This document shows, piece after piece, positions 1 to 6,734 of a DNA stretch of 8,506 nucleotides; position 1 is the stretch's first letter; every line of letters starts with the position of its first letter. Source of the DNA: Planctomycetaceae bacterium (GTDB taxonomy: Bacteria > Planctomycetota > Planctomycetia > Pirellulales > Pirellulaceae); the NCBI GenBank assembly GCA_002702965.1, contig PADE01000067.1, positions 28,108 to 36,613 of the forward strand, read 5' to 3'. The position numbers and the translations under genes are program-made. The notes below the pieces were generated by a model, which was given only the letters and a program-made list of their open reading frames with translations, did not search any database and was not told the origin of the DNA.

Positions 1-129
1 TCAGACATGATCCTATAGTTCGCTGCTGTAGTCCAGCGAACCGCCGCGCCGACCCGGGCGGCCAAGCTTTGTCACTCGCTTGTGGCTGGTTGCTAGGTTC
101 ACACCGTGGTGTGGAGGTGTTCGATGGCG
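1..129. other. Window edge downstream of lpxB, no gene
   Basis: This stretch follows the lpxB stop codon on the minus strand and holds no recognisable gene. Two small inverted repeats are visible. One is a 7-bp stem at 19-25 and 34-40 (TTCGCTG/CAGCGAA) with an 8-base loop. The other is a 6-bp stem at 100-105 and 108-113 (CACACC/GGTGTG), lying 17-30 bases past the lpxB stop. Neither is followed by a T tract on the minus strand, so calling either a Rho-independent terminator would be weak. Confidence 0.3.
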
Positions 130-1347
130 TTACGCCGCCCGTGTTCGAGTGGCCGGCTGTGGGTTGGATCGTCGGCCCAGTATATATTCGGCCGCCCGGT
201 CGGAGGCACCGCCGTGGGCGACTTCCAGCTTCAGACGGGCGAGTCTCGTTTGCTGAGCACGTAGGCTGGACGGGTCGGTAAGCCACTCGATCAGGTGCGG
301 AGCCAGCTGCGGTGCAGCGCCGCGAACCGTCAAATATTCGGGAAAGGGCACTTCGGCAGCGTTCGGGTCGCTGGGGCAATATCCCCGGCGACTGGGCTGG
401 AAGGCGTCGCTGGCGGCCAGCAAGTTGACCAGCGTGAAATACTTGACTTGCAGCAACAGGTGGCGGGCCAATAGTTTGACCAGCCGCGGAACGCGGTAGT
501 GAATGACCGTCGGCTTGACGTGGAACAGTAATTCCAGGGAGACCGACCCCGAACAAGCTAGGCAACAAGTCGCGGCGTGAATCAGCTCGGGGGTCTTCCC
601 GGTATGGACTTCCACGGGCAACCGGCTTTCTGTCACAGACGCCTGGGCGGTTCTGGCATGCTCCGCGCTGTAGCTGGAAATCGCAAAGCGGACGTTGGGA
701 ACCTGTGCGGTGATCGCTGCGACGGTTTGCAAGAATACCGGTAAATTACGGGCAATTTCCTGTTTGCGCGAGCCCGGCAAGAGGGTCACCAGGGGACTCC
801 CTCGCCGATGTTGTTCGGCGAGAAACCGAGGGTCCAGTTGCTGTTGCTGCAACTCGTCGAAGAAAGGATGTCCTACATAGGTCGCGGCGCAACCCCGCTG
901 CTCGAACCAGTCGACTTCAAAGGGGAGTTTACAGAGTACGTGATCGACCAGGCGTCTCAGTTTGCGGACTCGCCAGCCCGCCCAGGCCCACATTTGGGGA
1001 ACGCCGTAGTAGAAGACAGGAATTCCATGCTTCTTGGCGGCCCGCGCAATCCACCAATTGAAGCCCGGATAGTCGATCAGAATGACGGCGTCGGGACGGG
1101 TTTCGGCCAGGAAGCGTTCCGCCTGGCGGAACAGGCGGTAAAAGCGGACTAGATTTGCGACCACTTGCGAAATTCCCATGACCGCCAACTGCGTGAGGTC
1201 TTCCAACAACTCGCATCCAGCGGCCGCCATCTTGGGGCCGCCAAAGCCGACGGTTTCACAGGCCGGTTGACGCGCGCGGAGCGAACGGATCAAGTTGGCG
1301 CCGTGTAGGTCGCCGCTCGGTTCGCCAACAGAGAAGAACAGCCGCAT
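130..1347 (-). CDS. lpxB: Lipid-A-disaccharide synthase
   Basis: This glycosyltransferase (family GT19) joins UDP-2,3-diacylglucosamine to lipid X, releasing UDP and forming the lipid A disaccharide at the inner face of the cytoplasmic membrane. Family signatures run the length of the protein: the N-terminal SVGEPSGDLHG (residues 6-16), GGPKMAAAG (36-44), IDYPGFNW (91-98), PQMWAW (117-122), YVGHPF (157-162), LLPGSRKQEI (189-198) and SGSVSLE (266-272). The product is about 405 residues, close to the usual 380-400, and ends in TAA. I chose the ATG at 1347 because MRLFFSVGEPSGD is the usual family start; a GTG at 1359 adds four residues (MAIT). Neither start has a clear Shine-Dalgarno sequence. 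The next minus-strand gene upstream ends in a strong terminator, so lpxB probably has its own promoter. Its presence implies a lipid A-containing outer membrane. The family call is firm; only the exact start is open. Confidence 0.95.
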   Translation of the reverse strand: MRLFFSVGEPSGDLHGANLIRSLRARQPACETVGFGGPKMAAAGCELLEDLTQLAVMGISQVVANLVRFYRLFRQAERFLAETRPDAVILIDYPGFNWWIARAAKKHGIPVFYYGVPQMWAWAGWRVRKLRRLVDHVLCKLPFEVDWFEQRGCAATYVGHPFFDELQQQQLDPRFLAEQHRRGSPLVTLLPGSRKQEIARNLPVFLQTVAAITAQVPNVRFAISSYSAEHARTAQASVTESRLPVEVHTGKTPELIHAATCCLACSGSVSLELLFHVKPTVIHYRVPRLVKLLARHLLLQVKYFTLVNLLAASDAFQPSRRGYCPSDPNAAEVPFPEYLTVRGAAPQLAPHLIEWLTDPSSLRAQQTRLARLKLEVAHGGASDRAAEYILGRRSNPQPATRTRAA

Positions 1348-1696
1348 CGTGATAGCCACAGACGATGGCGCGGGCCAAAGAGCTCAACAGTCTGCCAAGT
1401 ATTCCAGAAAACTGGAAATGTACCCAGGCCAATCGACGCCCGTCTTTCGGTTGGCGGTCGTCAATGCTATCAGCCGGCGACCTTCCCACCGAATCGAATA
1501 CCAGTGCAGTATTCGCCGCACGCGTCACGGCGATCGATTGCGCCCGCGCCCATTTGGCAATAGGTGTTGTGTTGTTGCCCGCGCGCCCATCTAATCGCGG
1601 AGTTAAACGGGCGCCCAGTGCGCGCGTCTGCCACGCTGCGGATTGTCGACAGTGGGCCGATCATCCTCCCTGGTGGCGCAAACTTCCTGGTGGCGC
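1348..1696. other. Spacer upstream of lpxB, no confident gene
   Basis: This stretch lies between the lpxB start and the terminator of the next minus-strand gene, so it should contain the lpxB promoter, although I see no convincing -35/-10 pair. One short minus-strand frame looks protein-like: GTG at 1521 to TGA at 1384, 45 residues, with the ending SSFLEYLADC. It has no Shine-Dalgarno sequence, no recognised family and a stop codon just upstream, so I do not call it a gene. The plus-strand frame across this area continues antisense through the neighbouring gene and looks like a chance opening. Confidence 0.4.
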
Positions 1697-1699
1697 AAA
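1669..1699. repeat. Tandem 14-bp direct repeat beside terminator
   Basis: CCTGGTGGCGCAAA occurs at 1669-1682 and again at 1686-1699, giving a 17-bp period with two exact copies. The second copy runs into the A tract that is the U tract of the minus-strand terminator. It looks like a local duplication. No function is evident. Confidence 0.6.
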
Positions 1700-1728
1700 A
1701 AAAGAGAACGCCCGGGGGCGTTCTCTTT
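1697..1728 (-). terminator. Rho-independent terminator of the YHS-like gene
   Basis: The arms at 1701-1713 and 1716-1728 (AAAGAGAACGCCC against its exact reverse complement) can form up to 13 perfect pairs around a minimal loop; in practice the top pairs would open into a 4-base loop. On the minus strand the stem is GC-rich at its top and runs straight into seven T residues (complement of the A run at 1697-1703). It begins 41 bases past the stop of the gene ending at 1770. This is an almost ideal intrinsic terminator and separates that gene from lpxB. Confidence 0.9.
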
Positions 1729-1769
1729 CACCTGGTTGGTACGCGCGTAGGAACCTGGAGGATTCAGGT

Positions 1770-2237
1770 CTACTTCTTTGCCTTCTTCTTGGGGACGGCA
1801 AAACCGGCCTTCTTGAAAGCCTTGTCGCTGAACACGAGGGCCAACTGATCGGCGCCCTTGGCTTTGTTGGCTTTGCCTTTGCACATATTGCAGCAGAAGG
1901 CAAGTTCCGCACCTTGGACTTTGATCTTGGTCGCAGGATTCAACTTGCCACCGGTCAACGGGCACTTGGCCTGCTTGACCTGTTTGGTCGCGACGAGTTG
2001 GTGGTTGCCCTTGGTTGCCACCTTGGGGTCCTTTTGTTTGGCCGTGAACGCTTTCGCGCAATTGCCACAGCAGAAGTAGACTTTTGCACCCTTGAAGTCG
2101 ACAGAAGCTTTCGCCTTGGCGGCCATCTTGGGATTCATGACGCACTTGACGCCCTTGAGGCTAACCTTCGGGGCCGCGACCGAAGCCGTGACCATTACCG
2201 CAATCGCTGCAACCGATAGCAAAACACGTGCTTTCAT
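1770..2237 (-). CDS. Secreted protein with two YHS/TRASH-like metal-binding motifs
   Basis: A 155-residue protein with a Sec signal peptide: MKAR, a hydrophobic stretch at about 5-20, and probable cleavage after the Ala-Ala at 21-22. The mature part holds two copies of one motif. The first is C32-x23-C56-C57-G-N-C60 and the second C92-x22-C115-C116-N-M-C119, each with a GA(K/E)xxFCCxxC core. This spacing is close to the TRASH consensus (C-x19-22-C-x3-C) and to YHS domains, which bind metals such as copper, zinc or iron. The C-terminus is very Lys-rich (PKKKAKK). A role in periplasmic or extracytoplasmic metal binding is inference; no transporter or metal regulator is adjacent. I chose ATG 2237, which has AAAGGA eight bases upstream; a GTG codon directly before it would add one residue. 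The gene ends in TAG, is followed by a strong terminator and appears to be monocistronic. Confidence 0.85.
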   Translation of the reverse strand: MKARVLLSVAAIAVMVTASVAAPKVSLKGVKCVMNPKMAAKAKASVDFKGAKVYFCCGNCAKAFTAKQKDPKVATKGNHQLVATKQVKQAKCPLTGGKLNPATKIKVQGAELAFCCNMCKGKANKAKGADQLALVFSDKAFKKAGFAVPKKKAKK

Positions 2238-2390
2238 CACATTAGTCCTTTGTACGGTGAAAAACCCAGGGGAACCAACGCCCCATATACAACTTGAAGC
2301 TCACAGGTACTACGCAGCATTATGCAGGCCTTGGCCACTCGAATCAACCCACTTGCGAAACTCCTTTGGGGACCGCTCGCACGCTTCCTA

Positions 2391-2417
2391 GCAGCACCTC
2401 CCTCATGGGGGGGCTGC
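2391..2417. other. Strong intergenic hairpin
   Basis: GCAGC (2391-2395) pairs with GCTGC (2413-2417), and CCTCCC (2397-2402) pairs with GGGGGG (2407-2412), with one G-U pair. This gives an 11-bp stem with a single bulged A at 2396 and a TCAT tetraloop. Neither strand has a T tract after it, so it is not a standard intrinsic terminator. It sits about 155 bases upstream of the YHS-like start and 170 bases upstream of the DUF1501 start. Its function is unknown. Confidence 0.5.
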
Positions 2418-2528
2418 GGGCTGCGAGTCGGCTGGCAACACGGAATCGACTGATCGGCAGGGTCGGTTTGCAAAATTCACAGAAAAATCGCGAATTTGAC
2501 ATTTCTCGTCGGTCAATTCCCGATTCAG

Positions 2529-2534
2529 TATACT
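2529..2534 (+). promoter_or_regulatory. Possible -10 box for the DUF1501 gene
   Basis: TATACT matches the sigma70 -10 consensus at five of six positions. There is no -35 match 16-18 bases upstream; the nearby TTGACA at 2496-2501 is 27 bases away and too far. Transcription from here would begin near 2541, leaving about 50 bases of leader before ATG 2590 but only about 16 before the alternative GTG 2557. Confidence 0.25.
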
Positions 2535-2578
2535 GTTAGCGGGCAGCCAGGTCCTGGTGAAGCTACTATCTGCGCAAC

Positions 2579-2582
2579 GGAG
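2579..2582 (+). promoter_or_regulatory. Ribosome binding site deciding the DUF1501 start
   Basis: GGAG sits seven bases before ATG 2590. This, together with the MLSI opening typical of planctomycete DUF1501 proteins, favours ATG 2590 over the upstream in-frame GTG at 2557. Confidence 0.6.
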
Positions 2583-2589
2583 CCGACGG

Positions 2590-3960
2590 ATGTTATCGAT
2601 CGCGTTGTCAAACCGTAGCCGCCGTCAGTTCTTAGAGATCGGAACGGCAGCGATCGGCGGGTTGGTGTTGCCCCGCATGTTGACTGCGTCAGCGGCGGCC
2701 CCATTGCTCCGCGGAAAATCGGTGGTGGTTCTGAATCTGCAGGGCGGCCCCACTCAATTTGAGACATTCGACCCCAAGATGACGGCGCCGCGAGAAATCC
2801 GCAGCATCACCGGGGAGCTGGCTACCTCGATTCCCGGTTTGACGTTCGGTGGCACGTTGCCCCGCCTGGCTACGATGGCACACAAGATGGCGATTGTGAG
2901 GTCCTACCGGCACGGTATTTCGAGCCATGGTCCGGCTGCGATGCACGTGATGGCGGGCGGCAATCCAACCGGTGCCATGATGGGCGCGCTTTTTGCGCGG
3001 ATCAGCGGCTTGACCAACGCGCGCAGCGGAATGCCCCAGAACACGCTCGTTACGGCCCGTGCGATGGGCAAGCAGTACAAGGATCTCTACTACAACGCGG
3101 AGCGCGTTTCCCAGACGGGCAGCTTGCCGACCGCGTACAAGCCATTTGATCCCAGCGCCGGTGGAGAGATTGTCGAAAACATGAAGCTGCACCTGGAAAC
3201 AGCCAGGTTGGACAACCGGCGGGGGTTATTGCGAGCGCTGGATCTTCTTGGCACGCGAACCGATCAGAGGCTTCGGGCGGCCGGTCGTTTTCAAGGCCAG
3301 GCCTTTGACGTGCTGACCCGAGGAGTCGCGGATGCCTTTGATCTTTCCAAGGAAGATCCGCGGCTGTTGGAGCGCTACGATACGGGTGCAATGGAACCCA
3401 CTGACGGCGCGAAGAAGCGCAATGGTTATGCCGAGATGTTCTCACCCGTGGCGCTCGGACGCCAAATGGTGTTGGCGCGCCGGTTGTGCGAGGCTGGGTG
3501 TGGATTTGTCACGGTGACCTGCGGTGGTTGGGATATGCACGGCGGTGGAAAGGAATTTACGATGCAAGACGGGGTCGCATCGCTAACACCCGCGGTGGAT
3601 CGCGCTGTGTCGGCGTTTATTGAAGATGTCGATCGCCGTGGCCTGACCGAGAAGATTCTGTTGGTGATCACCGGGGAATTTGGACGTACGCCGCGCATCA
3701 ACAAGAACGGAGGCCGCGACCACTGGGGCAATCTCTGTACATTGGCCTTTGTTGGTGGCGGTCTTACGATGGGACAGGTGGTGGGGCGTTCGGATCGCAT
3801 TGCCGGCGAACCGGCTTCGACGCCTGTGTCTAGCAGCGACGTGTTGGCGACCGTGATGCACGTGTTGTTCGATGTCGGTGAACTGCGGGCACGCGCCGGA
3901 TTCCCTCGAGATGTCAAACAGGTACTAACGAGCGGCCAGCCGATCCCCGAACTGGTGTAG
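2590..3960 (+). CDS. DUF1501 family protein, Tat-exported
   Basis: A 456-residue member of DUF1501, a family distantly related to the sulfatase/alkaline phosphatase fold and greatly expanded in planctomycetes; its reaction is unknown. The N-terminus carries a twin-arginine signal, S-R-R-Q-F-L at residues 10-15, followed by a small hydrophobic segment (IGTAAIGGLVLP) and Ala-rich cleavage region. Family hallmarks follow: LQGGPTQFETFDPK (about 50-63), GGWDMHGG (about 312-319), ITGEFGRTPRIN (360-371) and GGRDHWGN (374-381). The Asp and His residues in these motifs are the likely metal-site candidates by analogy with the fold. The protein is full length. The start at 2590 rests on GGAG upstream and the MLSI opening. 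DUF1501 genes usually sit next to a DUF1549/DUF1553 cytochrome-type partner; none is present here. The next gene has its own promoter, so this one may stand alone. It ends in TAG. Confidence 0.92.
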   Translation: MLSIALSNRSRRQFLEIGTAAIGGLVLPRMLTASAAAPLLRGKSVVVLNLQGGPTQFETFDPKMTAPREIRSITGELATSIPGLTFGGTLPRLATMAHKMAIVRSYRHGISSHGPAAMHVMAGGNPTGAMMGALFARISGLTNARSGMPQNTLVTARAMGKQYKDLYYNAERVSQTGSLPTAYKPFDPSAGGEIVENMKLHLETARLDNRRGLLRALDLLGTRTDQRLRAAGRFQGQAFDVLTRGVADAFDLSKEDPRLLERYDTGAMEPTDGAKKRNGYAEMFSPVALGRQMVLARRLCEAGCGFVTVTCGGWDMHGGGKEFTMQDGVASLTPAVDRAVSAFIEDVDRRGLTEKILLVITGEFGRTPRINKNGGRDHWGNLCTLAFVGGGLTMGQVVGRSDRIAGEPASTPVSSSDVLATVMHVLFDVGELRARAGFPRDVKQVLTSGQPIPELV

Positions 3961-4022
3961 GACTGCGCGGTTGGGTGATGATGGTGGGAAGGGACGCCGT
4001 CCGGACGACCTGCCATGCGGCG

Positions 4023-4051
4023 TTGGTACCGTGACCATCTCCTGATATAGT
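4023..4051 (+). promoter_or_regulatory. Sigma70-like promoter of the VCBS/ASPIC gene
   Basis: TTGGTA (4023-4028) and TATAGT (4046-4051) are separated by exactly 17 bases, matching four and five of six consensus positions. A TG dinucleotide at 4043-4044 makes it an extended -10. Transcription would start near 4058, giving a leader of about 33 bases before ATG 4091. It lies in the 130-bp gap after the DUF1501 gene, indicating separate transcription of the downstream gene. Confidence 0.6.
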
Positions 4052-4090
4052 CGCCGCGAAATTCACCGAACCTGTTCTGTAGGCGTTCGT

Positions 4091-6499
4091 ATGACTCTCC
4101 CTTCAGTTGCCGATGTTGGAACGGTTCTACTGCTTGGTGTTGTGATTGCGGTCGTCTCCGGTTGCGAGCGCAGTGAGGATAGTCGAGCACCTGCCGAACC
4201 GATCAGCGAAAACGCCGCAGAGTTTCCGGGTCTGGCGATCGCCAAGCAAAAGCAGATCTGGAAGTGTGAGCACATTACATTTGAGCTTGAAACCAAGTTC
4301 GGTCAGGCGTTCACAACCGCTTGGCGGAGTCGCGATCCTCAGAAATTACGACGATTTATGCGGGACGATCTCAAGGCTTCGTTGGCACCGCTAGGTCAAC
4401 ATGAGTCACTGCAGACTAATTGGTGGAAGCGGGAACGCTGGGAAATTGCGGACGGCCGGAAACGAGATCGTGGGGACGCGGATCACCTGGTTGAGCGACT
4501 TTCGGCGCGGGCAGCTAGGTTCCAGCGAATCGATCGCGCGCGGTTGCGCGTGCTTCAGATCGAATCGGGAGCAAACGACACGACTGGGCAGTGGAGTCTG
4601 TTGTTGCAATTGAGTGCCGCCGGTGTCGGCATCGACGGAGCACCACTAGCGCTTGTCGGAACGCATCGAGTTGAGTGCCGATTTGCCTCTGATGACGAAA
4701 TTGCAGAGGGCTGCATCCTCGCGAGTTGGGGTGACGAGTCTTTGTTTGTCGGTCAAACCAGCCGTCGCTTACTCGAGGAACAAACGACAGATTGGGGTCT
4801 GGCGAGTTTGCCGTTGCGGGACAACTGGAAAACCGTGCGGGAGCAGAATCAGACTTACGCGATGCAGGTCGCGGTTGAAGATTTTGATCGCGATGGCGAT
4901 CTCGATATTGCGTTGTCCACAATGCACGGCTCTCAGCGTCTACTGCGCTGCGACGGTACGCGGTTTGTGGATGCGACGAAAACTCTCGGACTGCCGGAGC
5001 AGCGGTCGTCGCGCGATCGGATAGCCCTAGCCAGTTGGTTCGATTATGACAACGACGGCTTCCCCGATCTGCTTTTGGGAGGATCGTTGTACCACAACCT
5101 CGAAGGCCGTGCGTTCCGAGATAGTACGGAACGTTCGGGGCTGGCCTTCGACTATCCGGTCATGGGGTGTGCCGTAGCTGATTATGACTGTGATGGCAAA
5201 CTGGATTTGTATGTCTTAAACCACTCTGACGCGAGCAAGGGCCAGCAACCGGGTTATCTGGACGACAATGTGACGGGTGCCCCCAACCAACTCTGGCGAA
5301 ACCAGGGAGGCGGGCGTTTTATGGACGTGACCAGATTGGTCGGAAAGCTCGAGACTGGCAATCGCCACTCGTTTGCCGCGGTCTGGTTTCACGCGGATCT
5401 CGATCGATTTCCCGATCTGTACGTCGTGAATGATTTTGGAAAGAACTACTTGTTCCTGAGTGATGGGCGGGGGGGGTTAAAAGATGTTACCGACACGGCT
5501 GGGGTCGGTTCCTTCGCCAACAGCATGGGCGCGGCTGCGGGCGACATCGATGGGGATGGACGTGCGGAAATCTATGTGGCCAATATGTTTTCGAAGATGG
5601 GACGACGTATCATTTCACACGTGTCTGATGAGGACTATCCGGCGGGCGTTTACGATCAGATCCAAGGCGCTTGTGCCGGAAATTTGTTGTACACGCCGAC
5701 CGCCGGCAATGCGGGCTACCGTGAAATCAGCCAAGCCTTGAGAGTCAATCAAGTTGGTTGGGCTCATGGCCCTGTCTTGGCAGATTTCGACGGAGACGGA
5801 TTTCTCGATATCTACGCCACCACCGGCTTTCAGAGTTTCGACCGGGGCAAACCGGATGGGTGAACTTGCCTTTGGCGGGCTGTCGTGACGCAGCCGTTCG
5901 ATCGTCTTTCGGAGATTAAACCCCAGGGGGATCTCGATGTCGAGGCGGGCGAGTTGTGGGTCAGTAACCCGTGGAAGTTGATGTCTGAGGGCGTCAATTT
6001 GAGTGCCTATGAACGCAACCGGTTCTTCCTGAACCGGGAGGGTCAGGATTTCATTGACTTGTCACATCAGTCTGGAGCGGATATCGATTCCGACTCGAGA
6101 TCGGCGATCGCCGCCGATTTTGACCGCGATGGCGATCTTGATTTGCTCGTCGCCAGTGTGGGCGGAGGTCCGCTGCGGTTGTTCATGAATCAGTTTCCGA
6201 GCCAATCCCACTCGGTTCGCATTTTGCTCGAGGGCGGAAAGAGCAATCGTCAGGGGGTGGGGGCCAGACTGCAAGTCGAAGTGGGGGAGCGGCGTATTGT
6301 ACGTGATGTGTTTCCCTCCAACAGCTTGATGGGCCAACACCCGGTCGAGACGGTCATCGGTGTCGGTGCGGCCGAGCGAATTGATCGTTTGCGCGTGCGC
6401 TGGCCGAGTGGTCACACTCAATCATTCCAGGACGTCCCTGTCGGAGGGGTGCTGAAGATTCGAGAAGATGCGGCCGACTATCAGCGGCTGGACCGATAA
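4091..6499 (+). CDS. VCBS/ASPIC (CRTAC1-like) lipoprotein, candidate selenoprotein with in-frame TGA
   Basis: The frame runs from ATG 4091 to TAA 6499, with one internal TGA at codon 591 (5861-5863). Read through, it gives 802 residues. A hydrophobic signal ends in the lipobox V22-S-G-C25; its n-region has no Lys or Arg, which is unusual. Residues about 30-225 are a less familiar domain, faintly NTF2-like near 57-85. Calcium-type VCBS/FG-GAP loops (DxDxDGxxD) follow at 264-272, 318-326, 364-372, 485-493 and 565-573, plus a degenerate copy near 437. After codon 591 the same frame gives T-C-L-W-R-A-V-V, another loop at 676-684 and a full ASPIC/UnbV domain at about 720-785. Such proteins are thought to be extracytoplasmic beta-propellers; their function is unknown. 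Both parts are needed for a normal family member, so I annotate one gene. If TGA terminates, the products are 590 residues and, from GTG 5885, 204 residues. Selenocysteine is inferred from the U-T-C context and the hairpin downstream. Confidence 0.8.
5861..5898 (+). promoter_or_regulatory. In-frame UGA with candidate bacterial SECIS hairpin
   Basis: The UGA codon at 5861-5863 is followed by a bulged hairpin. CGG (5876-5878) pairs with CCG (5894-5896), CTG (5880-5882) with CAG (5891-5893) and CG (5884-5885) with CG (5889-5890), leaving bulged G 5879, bulged T 5883 and apical TGA 5886-5888. Two G-U pairs (5874-5875 with 5897-5898) could extend the base. Counting the U of UGA as 1, the apical part falls at 24-30. 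The E. coli fdhF mini-SECIS has a similar plan: an 11-base-pair-or-less stem, a bulged U and a G-U in the loop at positions 23-24. This is the place and shape expected for SelB binding. Hairpins of this size also arise by chance in GC-rich coding sequence, so it supports but does not prove recoding. Confidence 0.5.
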
Positions 6500-6533
6500 G
6501 CGGCTGTCGGGCACCTGGCTCGGTTTGCGACGA

Positions 6534-6734
6534 TTACCCGTTTGCCGTCGGGCGGGCATTGCGCGCGCTGCTGGTAACCCGGTGACGTGTCTCGAGTTCA
6601 CTGCGACGAATCGAAACATGAGGCGGCGCGTCGATCCCCAGTTGGATCGAATTACCACGAATCTTCAGCACACGGACTTGGATCCGATCGCCAATCGTAA
6701 TCGCCTCGGTGTTTTTTCGAGTGAGTACCAACAT
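6534..6734 (-). CDS. csrA: Carbon storage regulator, CsrA family
   Basis: CsrA is a small homodimeric RNA-binding protein that binds GGA motifs in mRNA leaders, usually over the Shine-Dalgarno sequence, and controls translation of genes for metabolism, motility and surface attachment. The 66-residue product begins with the diagnostic MLVLTRK and continues with AITIGD (11-16), V-x-V-L-x-I-R-G-N (20-28), QLGIDAP (31-37) and a segment ending in R43-R44. RNA-contact residues known from E. coli CsrA, L4, R6 and R44, are all present. The last 17 residues form a polar tail. The start at 6734 has AGGAG (complement at 6741-6745) six bases upstream. The stop is TAA. It converges with the VCBS/ASPIC gene with a 34-base gap and no obvious terminator. 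That Shine-Dalgarno site itself contains GGA, so autoregulation is plausible. Confidence 0.93.
   Translation of the reverse strand: MLVLTRKNTEAITIGDRIQVRVLKIRGNSIQLGIDAPPHVSIRRSELETRHRVTSSARNARPTANG

Larger units (their letters stand above)
2238..2589. other. Divergent promoter region
   Basis: This gap of about 350 bp separates the minus-strand YHS-like gene from the plus-strand DUF1501 gene and must hold promoters for both. For the minus gene the Shine-Dalgarno sequence AAAGGA is clear (complement near 2246-2251), but no strong -35/-10 pair stands out. For the plus gene a TATACT box lies at 2529-2534. Near it is an imperfect inverted repeat, CAAAATTC at 2471-2478 and GAATTTG at 2492-2498. 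A stable hairpin lies at 2391-2417. I see no gene here. Confidence 0.6.

Noticed and set aside
1603..2145. Minus-strand open frame of 180 codons
   Set aside because: It overlaps the YHS-like gene in another frame, crosses its terminator and is a Gln/Arg-rich shadow.
1365..2219. Long plus-strand open frame of 284 codons
   Set aside because: It runs antisense through the well-supported YHS-like gene and its terminator; the translation shows no family features.
2496..2534. TTGACA and TATACT as one promoter
   Set aside because: The spacing is 27 bases, far from the 16-18 needed, so only the -10 box is kept as a weak candidate.
3426..4190. Minus-strand open frame of 254 codons
   Set aside because: It is antisense to the DUF1501 gene and to the promoter of the next gene, with His/Pro/Ser-rich low-complexity content typical of a shadow.
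5861..5863. Reassignment of TGA to a sense codon across the genome
   Set aside because: The oleD-like gene ends naturally at a TGA (7121-7123), so TGA works as a stop here. Other confident genes use TAA or TAG, but one clear TGA stop is enough to disfavour reassignment.
5885..6499. A separate 204-residue gene starting at GTG 5885
   Set aside because: It would have no signal peptide, no good ribosome binding site and only one calcium loop plus the ASPIC domain, and it is in frame with the upstream gene only 21 bases after the TGA. One interrupted gene explains it better.
4091..6499. Simple frameshifted pseudogene
   Set aside because: The two halves are in the same frame, so no shift is present, and no other disruption is seen in 802 codons. 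A single nonsense mutation or base error is still possible and is stated as the alternative.
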